Below, in pieces: positions 22,555 through 32,257 of a stretch of DNA of 64,000 bases. Every line of letters begins with the position of its first letter. Position 1 is the stretch's first letter. A program made the translations under genes and the position numbers. The notes below the pieces were generated by a model. That model was given only the letters and a program-made list of their open reading frames with translations. It ran no database searches and had not been told where the DNA came from. This DNA comes from Nereocystis luetkeana (Eukaryota > Sar > Phaeophyceae > Laminariales > Laminariaceae), in assembly GCA_031213475.1 (NCBI GenBank), contig JARUPZ010000015.1, forward strand, positions 8,832,528-8,896,527. Direction: 5' to 3'.

Positions 22555-23916
22555 CTTACAACATAAAGCTGCACGCCTATAGCTCTGCTGTACTAATGAT
22601 CTACCAGTATCTACCTTGTAGGTGACAACCTTGATCAATTAATGTAACCCGTAACACACGTGCTAGACTACGCGTAATACCGTTACACTCCCTAGGATAC
22701 ACAACGAGTGCTATGAACATGAAATCCAGGCACCAGTATGTACTATAGGGTGTAGTGGTAACTTCGAGCTGTGAACTACGCCAGCACACCATGTTCCAGG
22801 ACCTGGCTAAACTTTGATCGACTACGTAAGGTCAGGCGGCTGTACCACGAGTACTGTTGAACGAATCATAGCATGCACCTATTTTGTAAAACTGTAAGCG
22901 AGAATATAAGGACCGTCGGAGTATGAATATGAACACTAAAAGGTCGTTACTTTTCCGGCGATAGAGGTTCTCGGCAGTACAAGTACCCAGGTTTGCCCGC
23001 ACCAAATATACTGGTTCGCAGCACTGGTGCATAATAATACTCATACACCGGTACTATATGCCTGCGGCCTTCCGTCGTGTCGAAGCTACGACAACCACAG
23101 GCAGCAGCAGCTCCACTTGGCCAGCCCGCTCTGTTTACGCCGTGAATACCGCATTTAGACAATACGTTGTGACACACAACAAAAGGCCCGACGGCAACAT
23201 CCCAACCCGTGTCGTACAGGTACTATTTTTGTAGTGGTTTCAGGTACAACCGCCAGGTGCATCACGCAAGGACGACGACAGTTGATCATATCAGGTATAA
23301 AGTCATGTTGTGAGTACTATGATGTGAGTCAACTACTGCTGTACAAGGTAGTCTACTATACGTACGAGTAGTCCTTGACATATTCACGGATGGAAAAATA
23401 TAAACTACGAGTACTGCTGCTGTTGCTGCACTACGAGTACTGCTGCTGTTGCTGCTGTAGAACACGACATACGAGCTACCAACCTATCGCGCAAGAGGGT
23501 CCCCGTTTTACTAAATGTCCCCTTTCTCGAGCATCCATACTCAAACTGGTACGTACTCGTACCGGTCTCGTATAATACCTGGTGAACTGCACGATCGTAT
23601 ATCAAGACAAAACTACTTGGAATTAGAGTTTAGATACATACCGAGATATAAGTACCAGCTGTATTTAGTGATGGTTCGATTGACTGTTCAAGATTGGAGG
23701 TGTGATTCTCGCGCGGGCGGAGCCTTCACCTGGCCTTCGTACCACACTCCACCAGCACAAGGAGCAGGATGAGAACACATCGCACTGCCGCTACCTCCAC
23801 CGGCAGCGCTCGTTTCTCGCACACGGTTCTAACATGGTGCATTGAAGTCTCCTAGCAAGCACGTGGCAGCAACGCAGGGTACAACAAAAAGGCCAGGAGA
23901 ACAAACACAAACACAC

Positions 23917-24270
23917 CTGATTCCGAAACGCACGATAGGTGGCAGGAACCCCTCTGCGTTCGGCGGTCGCCGCTACGTCGCCAAAGGCGACGCCCGCGAT
24001 TACCGCAGCCAGGCTAACCCCGCACAGACCAGGATGCGCACTGGCAGCCGCCTTCCGCTCCTTCGAAGACAACCCACTGGGCAATGCAAGAGGGTGGTCC
24101 TCATGCTCACAGAAAGTCAGGGCGACTGCGGTGGCCGCGTCGAATGCGAACTCCCGCGTCCTGGGAGAATAGTGCTCCGCAACCAGCTCCAGCTGGTGGT
24201 AAATGGCAAGTTCCTCGCCGTTCTTGAAGGCTTCGAGGGCCACGACGTCCGGGTATGCCGGCTGCGCCAT
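23917..24270 (-). CDS. Nested antisense gene, exon 1
   Basis: On (-), an ATG at 24270 in a good context (ACCACCATGG) opens 118 codons to a donor (CAG then GTGTGT) at 23916, phase 0. The peptide begins MAQPAYPDVVALEAFKNG and is rich in Ala and helix-forming residues (ELVAEHYSPRTREFAFDAA, AAVIAGVAFGDVAATAERRG). Amino-acid use is balanced, unlike the low-complexity shadows around it. The opposite frame is open but Arg-rich and unstructured. The gene lies wholly inside intron 3 of the ankyrin gene, on the other strand. An in-frame ATG at 24351 is possible but has a poorer context. I do not recognise the family; a helical-bundle or cyclin-like fold is only a thought. Confidence 0.7.
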
Positions 24271-24609
24271 GGTGGTTTCTGGTGTGTGCTGGTGGTGTCT
24301 GCTACGTGATGCCACAGGGAAAGACTTGCCGTCGTTTGCTTGTGTCACCAAAACCGAGGTATCGAGGTATTGGACCCCCCCTTACCACCCAACCTCCTCC
24401 TCCTTTTCATAACCCACATGCTCCCGTCGCACAAATGTGGGACCGAGTTACGTGAGGTCAGGCTTGGGCGGGCTTTTTTGTTTGTTTCATCGCGTGTGTC
24501 CTCCACGGTCCTTTGGTTGCACGCGGCCTAAATTCTATCCAATGAGGTTCGTTCGTTTTTTCGTTTATTTTCAGTTTGATATTTTTTCAGTGATTATTTC
24601 GTGGGTTCT

Positions 24610-24706
24610 ATAAGGGTTAACAGGACCTATGGTACGCATAAAAACCTATATGTTTAACCATTTTTACTAACAATATTTGGTCCTGTTAACTATGGCCCCC
24701 CGTACT
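24610..24706. mobile_element. Family A MITE whose left end is replaced at TTAA
   Basis: The element is intact from TTAACAGGACCTATGG to GTTAACTATGGCCCCCCGTA, but left of the TTAA the sequence is ATAAGGG, the right terminus of family B (AAAAGGGTTAA). This is a second case of a B element at the same TTAA inside A. Confidence 0.65.
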
Positions 24707-24744
24707 AGTATTAGTTATGATAGTGCATATAATGCCGATCATGT

Positions 24745-24826
24745 AGGACCCCAGTCCCGTTTTGGGGCCAAACTACCTATAATTTGAGTGAATCGTCCCC
24801 ACTTATGGGAGTGCGGTGCTAAGAGT
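24745..24826. mobile_element. Family B MITE, eroded termini
   Basis: AGGACCCCAGTCCCGTTTTG and GGGCCAAACTA on the left pair with CGTCCCCACTTATGGGAGTG and CGGTGCTAAGAG on the right. Confidence 0.65.
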
Positions 24827-25488
24827 GGTGGTGCCAAATGTTGATGCCAGTGATAATCTCTTTATGCCGATTCTGATGCCAATGCTATCGCTGCAGCAAG
24901 TGCTCGCGTAGATCTGCCACGTCTGGCGAGCTTCCTTAGATGTGGCCGAACAGCAAGTAGAGTCTTTCCGAGCACAACGAACGACAAGCCGGCAGGCACG
25001 CCAACGGAGTAGGCTTCTGGTTAGGGTTAGGGTCAGAGTTCCGGGTCGGGGTGGTGGCCGCCGTGAGCGGAAGCCGGAAACAAGCCCACTATCGAGACAA
25101 AATCCCCGACGTACAGTTTCGTGCGTGACAAGACCCCCCCCTCATTAGAAAACAACATATTTGTATTCGGGCACTTCTGAAGAACCTTGCCAGACAGTGG
25201 CGGGTGTACGGCGGAAATAGTGCTGCGCTGGGTACACTGCAAATCATGCGGGTAATATGATATGTCGATGGCGATGCCGATGGTGATTGATGCCGAATGC
25301 TATATGCCGTCGTGTTACGGCTACAGAATGGTAGAGATACCTGCCATATACTCGTCTTGATAATCTGTCAAAGCTGTTGCGGGAGAACGTTGAGATCGAC
25401 ACCACTCTGGCCGTAAATGCAAGGACCGCTTGGTCTCCGTGTTCATGTCTAAACAATCCTTATATTTCCGACCAGATTGGTAGTAATC

Positions 25489-25577
25489 AGGACCAAGTTT
25501 GCTTCGTAAAAATACTGAAATAGGTGTATAGGTTAGTGTGTGTATGACGGGTCCTGATGACTGTTGTCCCCCACAGT
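25489..25577. mobile_element. Family A-related MITE, AATCAGGACC subfamily, copy 2
   Basis: GTAATCAGGACCAAG pairs with GGGTCCTGATGACTGTTGTC and CCCCCAC. It shares the internal design of the 11.5-kb copy; the left terminus is incomplete. Confidence 0.55.
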
Positions 25578-25838
25578 AGTGCTCGATCGGGTGCCAACGC
25601 TGACGCCAGGTGCTCCAGTGCCGATTCCAAGTGGCAGTGCTGATGTCAATGGCCAATCCCAAGTGCTCACTGCTTTTTGCTGTACAACATTTGTTTTATT
25701 CACGATCTGAGGGTAACAAGTATGTATCTCTCGCCACTTTTGCTCGAGATAAAATGGTTTGGGGGGGCACCGTACGAGACGAAAAGAACTACTCCTTGAG
25801 CCTGACCCATAAGCCAATCAGACCCATTTAAACCTTGT

Positions 25839-25936
25839 TTAAACCCCTTTACAACCGCAGTCCCGTTTTTCGGACAAACTACTTGAAATTTGAGTGGTTT
25901 GTCCCCAAGACGGGACTGCGGTTCGAAAAGGGTTAA
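25839..25936. mobile_element. Family B MITE with TTAA at both ends
   Basis: TTTAAACCCCTTTACAACCG and CAGTCCCGTTTTTCGGACAA lie on the left; GTTTGTCCCCAAGACGGGAC and TGCGGTTCGAAAAGGGTTAA on the right. TTTAA borders CCC on both sides, the arrangement expected of a piggyBac-type element. Confidence 0.85.
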
Positions 25937-25970
25937 ATCAATGCCTGGTATTCAAGTGCCTTTGTCTATT

Positions 25971-26080
25971 GCGGGGGACCATATTAAATAGGACCTACGG
26001 TACACTCAAAAACCTACCTATTTTGCGATTTTTACTACTGCTGTAGCAATATTTGGTCCTATTTACTACGGTCCCCCGTA
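25971..26080. mobile_element. Family A MITE with TACTGCTGTA insertion
   Basis: The arms are GCGGGGGACCATATTAAATA and ATTTACTACGGTCCCCCGTA. Where most copies read TTTTTACTAACAATATTTGG, this one reads TACTGCTGTA at 26,036-26,045: an extra CTGCTGTA next to a TA. Confidence 0.85.
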
Positions 26081-26534
26081 ATAGCACAAACTTTGGGCCG
26101 ACCGCTTTCCCGAAGGAGTGGCGGTACACTCGACTGGAAGATCGAGCTTGATGGACTGAGGTTTTCGTTTGCGCTGCTGCTGCTGCTGCTGCTGCTGTGC
26201 ATACTATTGTATCAAGGTCTCGTACAAGATTCATCTGAGGTTTACCAGTTTCCGAGTAGGAAGGGTGCGCGGGTGCGGTTTCCTCCCGCCGCCACTCTTC
26301 GCCGTTCTTTTTGTAAGGGTCGCTACTCGTCCTCCCCGGTCGCCACTCCGATTGTAAGTACAGTAGTCTGTCCCCCGGACGTGGATGGGGTGCTTTTTGT
26401 TTTTTACTGCGAAACATTCCCTGCTCTGGTCATTGAGTGTTTTTGTCCCAAACATGTTGGTGGAGCGCTTCAATCCCTCCACTGCAAAGCAGCCCCTCCC
26501 TACCTCTGTGAAAATGCCTCCGTAGCCCCTATGC

Positions 26535-26609
26535 CACTGGAATTTCGTTTTGGGGACGAAACACTTGGAATTGATATAGAACATTTGTTTTGGTTGCAAA
26601 AGGGTTAAC
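26535..26609. mobile_element. Family B MITE, partial
   Basis: TTTCGTTTTGGGGACGAAAC and a degraded right end GGTTGCAAAAGGGTTAA. The ACTGCAGTCC part is lost on both arms. Confidence 0.55.
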
Positions 26610-26654
26610 ACCTTAAACGCCACTGTGAAATAACGCCCCCCCCCCCCCCCTCGG

Positions 26655-26740
26655 TGCTCCGTCTCGAAAGGGATGCGTGGTCAATGGTTAAATGACTAAG
26701 GCAAGCAACAAATGAGTACGCCCCCCCCCCCCCCCTCCCT
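26655..26740 (+). mobile_element. Family E repeat with C tail, copy 2
   Basis: CGTCTCGAAAGGGATGCGTG, GTCAATGGTTAAATGACTAA and GCAAGCAACAAATGAGTACG, then a C-run. C runs also precede it. It lies about 500 bases before ankyrin exon 4. Confidence 0.65.
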
Positions 26741-27244
26741 TCCCCCCCTATGTGAACATGCCTCCTTGCCGCCCCTCTTCCCAGCGGCCATAGTTGCCCG
26801 CCCCCCGCCCGCCCCTTCCCTCCTCCCCCCCCCCCTCCTTAACGCCTCCCCAACAATCATTGTAAGGGCTGGGAGTTGGCTGACTATAAGTCGCCGACTA
26901 TGAGACTATGATAGCCATTAGTTGGCTCGTAGGTACTACAGTATACCGGTAATAGTCATTACAGTAGTTGGCTAGGTTGTACAGTTAGTTGGTTGCGTGC
27001 GATATTCGCAGAGTTCTGCGTTTTCGTATCTGGCTGGAGCATTTTGTGACTCGAAGTGACATGTATCCCCCTATATGTTCTACACCACTTTTGGTTCTGA
27101 TGCCTATTAATAATATATGTTCACCCTAATCATATTACTAGTGTTAATAGTAACTTGTCGTCACGTCCGGCCTACTCACAACCATAGCTATTGTGGATAC
27201 CCCCCCCCCCCCCCTCTAAAATACGCCTCTCCAACGAACGACAG

Positions 27245-27391
27245 ACTCTCCTGGGATGGGCGGCACGTCTGGGCCATGTAGACCTGGCCCGAATATTGCT
27301 GTCGTGCGGGGCCTCGGTTCAAGCAGGGGATGGTAAGATGAGAACCCCGCTTCACCGTGCCTGCACAGGCTGCAACTCCGGCGTGGTGAAG
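27245..27391 (+). CDS. Ankyrin-gene exon 4: second and third ankyrin repeats
   Basis: There are 49 codons between an ACGACAG acceptor (C-run at 27201-27215 upstream) and a GTGAGG donor, phase 0 on both sides. The peptide has TLLGWAARLGHVDLARILL, SCGASVQAGD, then RTPLHRACTGCNSGVVK, which is repeat 2 and the first half of repeat 3. The break falls between VVK and VLLEHGAD of exon 5, inside the second helix of the repeat. The preceding intron of 13.2 kb is the largest in the gene and holds the nested antisense gene. Confidence 0.87.
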
Positions 27392-27474
27392 GTGAGGGGA
27401 GGGGAGAGGGTTTGGGCGAGAGGGGTTGGGGGGGGGAGTACTCGAGAGAGGTGGAGAGTGTGTGCGTTGGGGGG

Positions 27475-27695
27475 GTGTACTCATGTCAGGTATGACCGTA
27501 GTTGTATGAACATAGACCCTCGAATCCCTGCAGTGCCGGCTTGGGGCACATCGGTTTTTCACCGACCAGGCAGGCGTTACTTGCACCAAGCGGCAAGCGC
27601 CGTGAGGTTTTCAGCGAGTCGCGTGAAGGGTGAGCTGCATCCCAATAAGAACCGCTTTTGAGGCGGATTTTTTTGCATATGGATGACAGCGGCGA
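27475..27695 (-). mobile_element. Family D fragment, reverse orientation
   Basis: The reverse complement contains TGTCATCCATATGCAAAAAA, CTCACCCTTCACGCGACTCG, the GCAAGTAACGCCTGCC segment and ACAACTACGGTCATACCTGA, ending at a G-run (C-run on this strand). It lies in intron 4, after exon 4. Confidence 0.65.
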
Positions 27696-27834
27696 ATTAA
27701 TCGGGAGGGGGGGGGGGGGGGGGTTACTCACGTAATGCATGGCCGTAGTCGAATGAGGGGGGGGGTTTGGGGACGGGGAGGTGGGGGGGGTGGTGGGAGA
27801 GGGGGTGCGATTGAGTGGTCGCCCTAGGAGTGGG

Positions 27835-28085
27835 GGTGCTGGTTTGGTTGTTGTTGCTGTTTTTGGTTGGTCGTGGTGGTGTTTGTTGTTGTCAGTTGTT
27901 GGTGTTCGTGCTGGCGTTGTTGTTGGTGTTGATGGTGTTCTTGTTTTTTGTTGCTGCTACAGCTGCTATTGCTACTGCTGCTGCTGCTGCTGTCGTCGTT
28001 ATTGCTTGTTGCTATTCGCTCGTAGGTTTATACGCCATCGCCGTTGTCGCTGTTGATTGTTTCTGCTTGCGCCTTTTGCTTCTGT
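27835..28085. repeat. GTTGTT/GCTGCT-rich stretch in intron 4
   Basis: Imperfect GTTGTTGTTGGTG and TGCTACTGCTGCTGCTGC. A long Val/Leu/Cys frame is an artefact of this composition. Confidence 0.7.
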
Positions 28086-28228
28086 TGATGTCGGGCAGGT
28101 GTCGATATTTGTTGGCGTTAGTCGTGTGATGATTCCCGTGTTCGTTGCCTCTGCTGCTGCTTCTGGTTCTGCCTCTATACCGACCTTGTCCGTGTTCGCT
28201 TTCTTCCTTCTCATTTGTTGTCGTGCAG

Positions 28229-28357
28229 GTGCTGCTGGAGCACGGAGCCGACCCGAACGCCATCGATTCCACTAGCAGAACCCCCCTTCATCGGGCGGCT
28301 CGGTGGGGGTCCCCGGCGTGCAGCGTGCTTCTTCTTGATGCCGGAGCTGACATTGAG
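28229..28357 (+). CDS. Ankyrin-gene exon 5: third and fourth ankyrin repeats
   Basis: There are 43 codons in phase 0 from a GTCGTGCAG acceptor. The peptide VLLEHGADPNAID completes repeat 3 and STSRTPLHRAARWGS, VLLLDAGADIE form repeat 4. The frame runs on past the repeat into non-ankyrin sequence, and no GT donor exists at the right place. A GC donor (GAG then GCGAGA) at 28358 joins ADIE to ARDEELARTPLHYA of exon 6, restoring normal ankyrin spacing. The intron is therefore probably of the GC-AG class. Confidence 0.85.
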
Positions 28358-28844
28358 GCGAGAGACCGACCCTCCCATACTCATAATCACCCCTCAAAAC
28401 GAAATGTGCGCACGCCATTCCGCGAAATGTTTTCGTGAAAATCAATTATTGAAAATCAATTTGTCAAAATCAGTTTCTGGAAATCAATTTTTGGAAATCA
28501 GTCTGTGAAAGTCGGTTCGTGAAAAAGTTAGTCTGTTAAAACCAATGATGTGGAAGTCGATGTGTGACAGTGTCATAGTCTCCGATATCCAACCTCCAGC
28601 AGGCGAAGGGAAAACAACACGTGAAAAATTAACTATGTAGGTGACTGCCAACCTGTGAAAGATAAACATGCGAAAGTCTATTGTGCGCGCCAACCTGAGA
28701 AAAAAGCGAATATGAATAGGGCCAGTGTGTGAAAGTCACCTGTAAAAGCCAGTACTGCTGTATTGGACGTGTGTGGAAGTCAATACATTTGTGAAAACTT
28801 GTGTCGTATGTTTGTGGAAGCTACTATGTGAGAGTATGGAAGAA

Positions 28845-29062
28845 ATTGATTAGCGGAAAGCGCGAGAGCGTGAGTTAGCTACATTCGATGAAAATCGACG
28901 AGCAGTGGGAATGCTGAACCCTATGCGCGACAAAAAATAAAGGCACGTACCGGGGGGGAGAAGGGTAGACACCTGTGACCACGGCTTGTCCAGAAGGTCG
29001 TCGAGGGTAAAACCTCCTACGAGTTAGGCTAGAAAGGGGAAGTGATGATAAAAAAAATGGTG
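28845..29062 (+). mobile_element. SINE family 2, 5'-truncated copy
   Basis: The copy starts at GAAGAAATTGATTAGCGG and lacks the tRNA head. It contains the CGATGAAAATCGACGAGCAG hairpin, GCGACAAAAAATAAAGGCAC core and CCTACGAGTTAGGCTAG end, followed by GATGATAAAAAAAATGG. It interrupts a degenerate GTGAAAGTCA satellite, so it is younger than that array. 5' truncation fits LINE-driven retrotransposition. Confidence 0.75.
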
Positions 29063-29363
29063 AACATGCAGTATGTACTCGTACTGTATGTGAACACCAA
29101 TCTGTGGAACTCTGTTTTGCAAAAGTCAATGTGTGAAATTCAATTTTTGAACGCCATTCTAAGATGTGGAAAGTCAAATATTTATTGTAAAGAAAGTACG
29201 GTAGTAATAGTAGCATTTGCTTGCATGCATTCTCGGTGAAGAGTAAGTACAATGGGATCGCTTGTATGGGCAAAAGCCAACTTGAGAAATTCTTTATTGT
29301 GGTACTCATGCGACAGTCAACCTCTGAAAGTCAACTGGAGTGAAGATCGATCTGTGAAAGCTG

Positions 29364-29466
29364 TTACGAGGGACCATAGTTAATAGGACCTATGGTATAC
29401 ATAAAAACCTATATATTTAACCATTTTTACCTACATATTTGGTCCTATTAACTATGGTCCCCCGTA
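29364..29466. mobile_element. Family A MITE in the GTGAAAGTCA satellite
   Basis: The arms are TACGAGGGACCATAGTTAAT and ATTAACTATGGTCCCCCGTA. The middle CCTATATATTTAACC has no extra motif and serves as the reference for copies carrying one. It lies inside the degenerate satellite and is younger than it. Confidence 0.88.
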
Positions 29467-29568
29467 ATAGTACTACAGTAGTGTTATTTGTGAAAGTCAA
29501 ATATTTTGAGTGAATTTAGTTATTCAAGTGAAAGTCATTTAACGAGATTCAGTTCGTGCGAATAGTAA

Positions 29569-29671
29569 TACGGGGGGCCATAGTAAATAGGACCTAATGT
29601 TATTAGTAAAAAAAGCGAAATATGTATGTTTTTGTGTGTACCGTAGGTCCTACTTAATATGGTCCCCCGTA
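29569..29671. mobile_element. Family A MITE, inverted middle
   Basis: The arms are TACGGGGGGCCATAGTAAAT and CTTAATATGGTCCCCCGTA. The internal order is reversed relative to the 29.36-kb copy (GTTTTTGTGTGTACCGTAGG on the right), so the two lie in opposite orientation 100 bp apart. Confidence 0.85.
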
Positions 29672-30059
29672 ATAGTCATACTTGTACCAGTTAAGGAAAA
29701 GTCAGTTTTGGGAAGTCCATCTGTGAGTGTCATTATGTGAAAGCTGGCCATACCATGTTCGTGAAAACGTAACCTTTCTCAAATTGACAATGTGCAGTAT
29801 TCAAGGTCAGCTTGTAATTCAATTTGTGGAAGTCAAGCTGTGGAAGCCCAATTGTTCACTTGCGCTACTATTTTGCCTTGAATAGATTTTCGAACAGAAT
29901 GGATAAGCCCTCCCCCACCCCTCCTACCCCCCCTATCTGTTCTGCATTAGTAGGGTTGGTTTCGGTTGACAATGAAACTGTGAAACATGCCGCTCACGAC
30001 TTGAGCTAGAGCGGACAACCATGGTACGTTTAAAAATATATATATTTTCGGCGGTCGGT

Positions 30060-30475
30060 CACAGCTGGTGACCAAGTTATAGATCATTTGTGCGGGGTGG
30101 AGAGCCTTTACTCCGCTGGGGGACTTTCCGCATCCCGTAGTTCATGGGTAGGAGCCCAAAAGGCAGTTAGTTGCATGGTGCTCCCATTGCTGTCTCTGGA
30201 AGTGGCCACACCGCAAATTAGGTTAACTCGTTGACGCTGTCATCCATAGGCGAGTCCGCCTCACCAGCGGTTCTTGGTAGGATGCAGCCCACTCAACTCA
30301 ACCTTCATGCGACTCGCCGGACACCTCACCGCGCTTCGCAAGGCTTGGTGCAAGCAATGTCTGCCTGGTCTGTGAAAGCCCGACATGCTCCGTCCCGGCA
30401 TTGTAGGGATGCGAGGGTCTATGGTCATACGACTACGGCCATGCGTGATATCGAGTACACCCCCCCACCCCCTCC
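30060..30475 (+). mobile_element. Family D element, full copy upstream of exon 6
   Basis: It begins CAGCTGGTGACCAAGTTA and includes GTGCTCCCATTGCTGTCTCT, GCTGTCATCCATAGGCGAGT, CTTCATGCGACTCGCCGGAC, TGTCTGCCTGGTCTGTGAAA, CATTGTAGGGATGCGAGGGT and ACGACTACGGCCATGCGTGA. It ends GAGTACACCCCCCCACCCCC. The C-rich tail leads straight into the 3' splice site of ankyrin exon 6 (acceptor at 30,496). No coding capacity was recognised. Two other full copies and several fragments occur. Confidence 0.8.
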
Positions 30476-30496
30476 TCCCGTCTCATACTACCTCAG

Positions 30497-30608
30497 GCTC
30501 GGGACGAGGAGTTGGCCAGGACGCCCCTGCATTACGCTAGCAGATCGGGCGGCTTGGACACTACCCTTCTGCTCCTGCAGAACGGTGCTGACTTCGACGC
30601 TAAGACCG
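30497..30608 (+). CDS. Ankyrin-gene exon 6: fifth ankyrin repeat
   Basis: The acceptor is CTACCTCAG after the C-rich tail of a family D element. The peptide ARDEELARTPLHYASRSGG, then LLLLQNGADFDAKT is a complete repeat. The exon leaves in phase 1 at GTAAGC, and exon 7 supplies the two bases that continue as VAGNTPLHLAC. A family A MITE begins about 34 bases after the donor. Confidence 0.87.
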
Positions 30609-30641
30609 GTAAGCGGTGCACGAGTAGTGGTAGTGGTAGTA

Positions 30642-30743
30642 GTACGGGGGACCATAGTTAATAGGACCTACCGTACACACAAAATCCTGTATATTTAGCT
30701 ATTTTTACTAACAATGTTTGGTCCTTTGTACTTTGGTCCCCCG
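30642..30743. mobile_element. Family A MITE next to the exon 6 donor
   Basis: The arms are TACGGGGGACCATAGTTAAT and TGTACTTTGGTCCCCCG. It starts about 34 bases into intron 6 of the ankyrin gene. Flanking DNA is a TAG/AGT microsatellite on both sides. Confidence 0.85.
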
Positions 30744-30754
30744 AAAAAAAATAC

Positions 30755-30870
30755 CAGTGGTTGTAGTAATAGTAGTAGTAGTAGTAGTGGTAGTGATAGT
30801 TGTAGTAGTATTAATAACAATTCCCTCCGTAATAGTAGTAGCAGTAGCAGTATTAATAGTGGTCGTGGCT
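30755..30870. repeat. (TAG)n-rich stretch beside a MITE
   Basis: AGTAATAGTAGTAGTAGTAG and related, continuing the TAGTGGTAGTGG sequence on the other side of the MITE at 30,642; the MITE therefore inserted into a microsatellite. Confidence 0.75.
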
Positions 30871-31148
30871 GTAGTAGTCGTCGAAATATGAACATAAAGT
30901 ATTGATAAGCACAGCAGGTGATAGCATGTTGAAGTGGCTGTCGGCAACCCGGCAACCAATCAACGCGGTGCGCACCAATGGCTCTTGTAAACTGTACTGA
31001 TAGATCTACGAAAACACGATTTTCCGATTGCTTGACACAGTTTCATTTTCCCGATGCTTGAACCCCCTTCCCTCCCTGCCCTCTTCCCCCCCCCCCCCCC
31101 GGTCCCCACTTTTCCCCTCTCGTCATCACGTAACTTCCCGTCCTGTAG

Positions 31149-31270
31149 TGGCTGGGAACACTCCGTTACATCTGGCCTGTGACCGAGGCCTGGTGGGGAA
31201 TGTGCAGCTCCTTCTAGAGTGGGGAGCGGATGTGAACTGCTTGAACGAAGCCGGGGCTGTTCCCGCCGAG
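31149..31270 (+). CDS. Ankyrin-gene exon 7: sixth ankyrin repeat
   Basis: The acceptor is TCCTGTAG, preceded by a C-run at about 31087-31100. Phase 1 input gives VAGNTPLHLACDRGLVGN, then VQLLLEWGADVNCLNEAG, the best match to the ankyrin consensus in the gene. The exon ends in phase 0 at a GTAATG donor after VPAE. The intron that follows begins with degenerate TGTAACTG repeats. Confidence 0.88.
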
Positions 31271-31274
31271 GTAA

Positions 31275-31450
31275 TGAGCTGCCGTAGCTGTTGTATAACT
31301 GCAATGTAGCTGTAGCGTAACTACTGTGTGGTAAACTATTGTAACTGTATGAACTGTATTTGTAGCTGCCAACGTAACTATAGCTGTAGTTGTAACTGTC
31401 ACTGCACACGTAACTGTAACTACTGTTGCCACTGTAGCTGTAAATGCAAC
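31275..31450. repeat. Degenerate TGTAACTG repeat at the start of intron 7
   Basis: Repeated ACTGTAACTGTATGAACTGT, GTAGCTGTAGTTGTAACTGT and similar blocks. No coding potential. Confidence 0.65.
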
Positions 31451-31564
31451 TGAAAAATACTGCTTTAGCTACTACTTCGAATTATTCATATTTAGCACAC
31501 GGTCAATGTGTTTCAGATCAACAGTCAGATCACACGTCTTGCCAACTACCCCCCGCCCCCCTCC

Positions 31565-31730
31565 CCCCCAACCTCGGTGCAAGCAATGCGCTCCTGGTCG
31601 GTGAAAACCAGGCATGCTCCGTCCCGGCATTGTACGCGGTGCGAGGGTCCACGGCCGTACGATTACGGCCATGCATAACGATAAGTACACCCGCCCACCC
31701 GCCCACAGCCCCCCCCCCCCATTATCCCCC
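31565..31730 (+). mobile_element. Family D 3' fragment
   Basis: GGTGCAAGCAATGCGCTCCT, CTCCGTCCCGGCATTGTACG and CGTACGATTACGGCCATGCA, ending AAGTACACCCGCCCACCCGC and a C tract. It lies 60 bases before the full copy at 31.79 kb, in the same orientation. Confidence 0.7.
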
Positions 31731-31787
31731 CCGCGCCCCCCCCAAATCCCCCATCCCCTTCGCCCCCCTCCCCCCCCGCCCACAGCT

Positions 31788-32225
31788 GGTTGTCAAGTTA
31801 GATAATTTGTGCGAGTAAAGAACCTTTTCTCTGCACAAGGGAATTGAATGTATCGCGTAGTGTTCAAGGTGAGGCACCCAAGAGGAAGTTGCATAGTACT
31901 CCCATTGCTGTTTCTGGAAGTGCCTACACCGGAAATTATATTAACTCATTGAAGCTGTCATCCATATGCAAGTCCGCCTCGCAAGCGGTTCTTAGTAGGA
32001 TGCAGCTCACCCTTCATGCGACTCGCCGGACGCCTCACGGCGCTTCGCGCTTGGCGCAAGCAATGTCTGCCTGGTCGGTGAAAACCCGACATGCTCCGTG
32101 CCAGCATTGTAGGGATGCGAGGGTCTATGGTCATACGACTACGGCCATGCATGACACATTTCTCCTATCGAGTACCCCCCCCCACCCCCCTCCCCCCCTC
32201 CCCCCCCCCCCCGCCCACCGGCGCC
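31788..32225 (+). mobile_element. Family D element, full copy upstream of exon 8
   Basis: It has the same order as the 30.06-kb copy: CAGCTGGTTGTCAAGTTAGA, GTACTCCCATTGCTGTTTCT, GAAGCTGTCATCCATATGCA, GCGCTTGGCGCAAGCAATGT, ATACGACTACGGCCATGCAT, then GAGTACCCCCCCCCACCCCC and a C-rich tail of about 45 bases. The acceptor of exon 8 is 32 bases after the tail. Confidence 0.82.
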
Positions 32226-32257
32226 CTCCTTGTCTGTTGACGCCTCGCCGACAACAG

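Larger units (their letters stand above)
28430..29870. repeat. Degenerate GTGAAAGTCA satellite with nested insertions
   Basis: About 1.4 kb of units of roughly 18-24 bases of the form GTGAAAGTCAATTTG or TGGAAGTCAA. It is interrupted by a SINE (28,845-29,062) and two family A MITEs (29,364-29,466 and 29,569-29,671). It lies in intron 5 directly after the GC donor. Confidence 0.8.
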
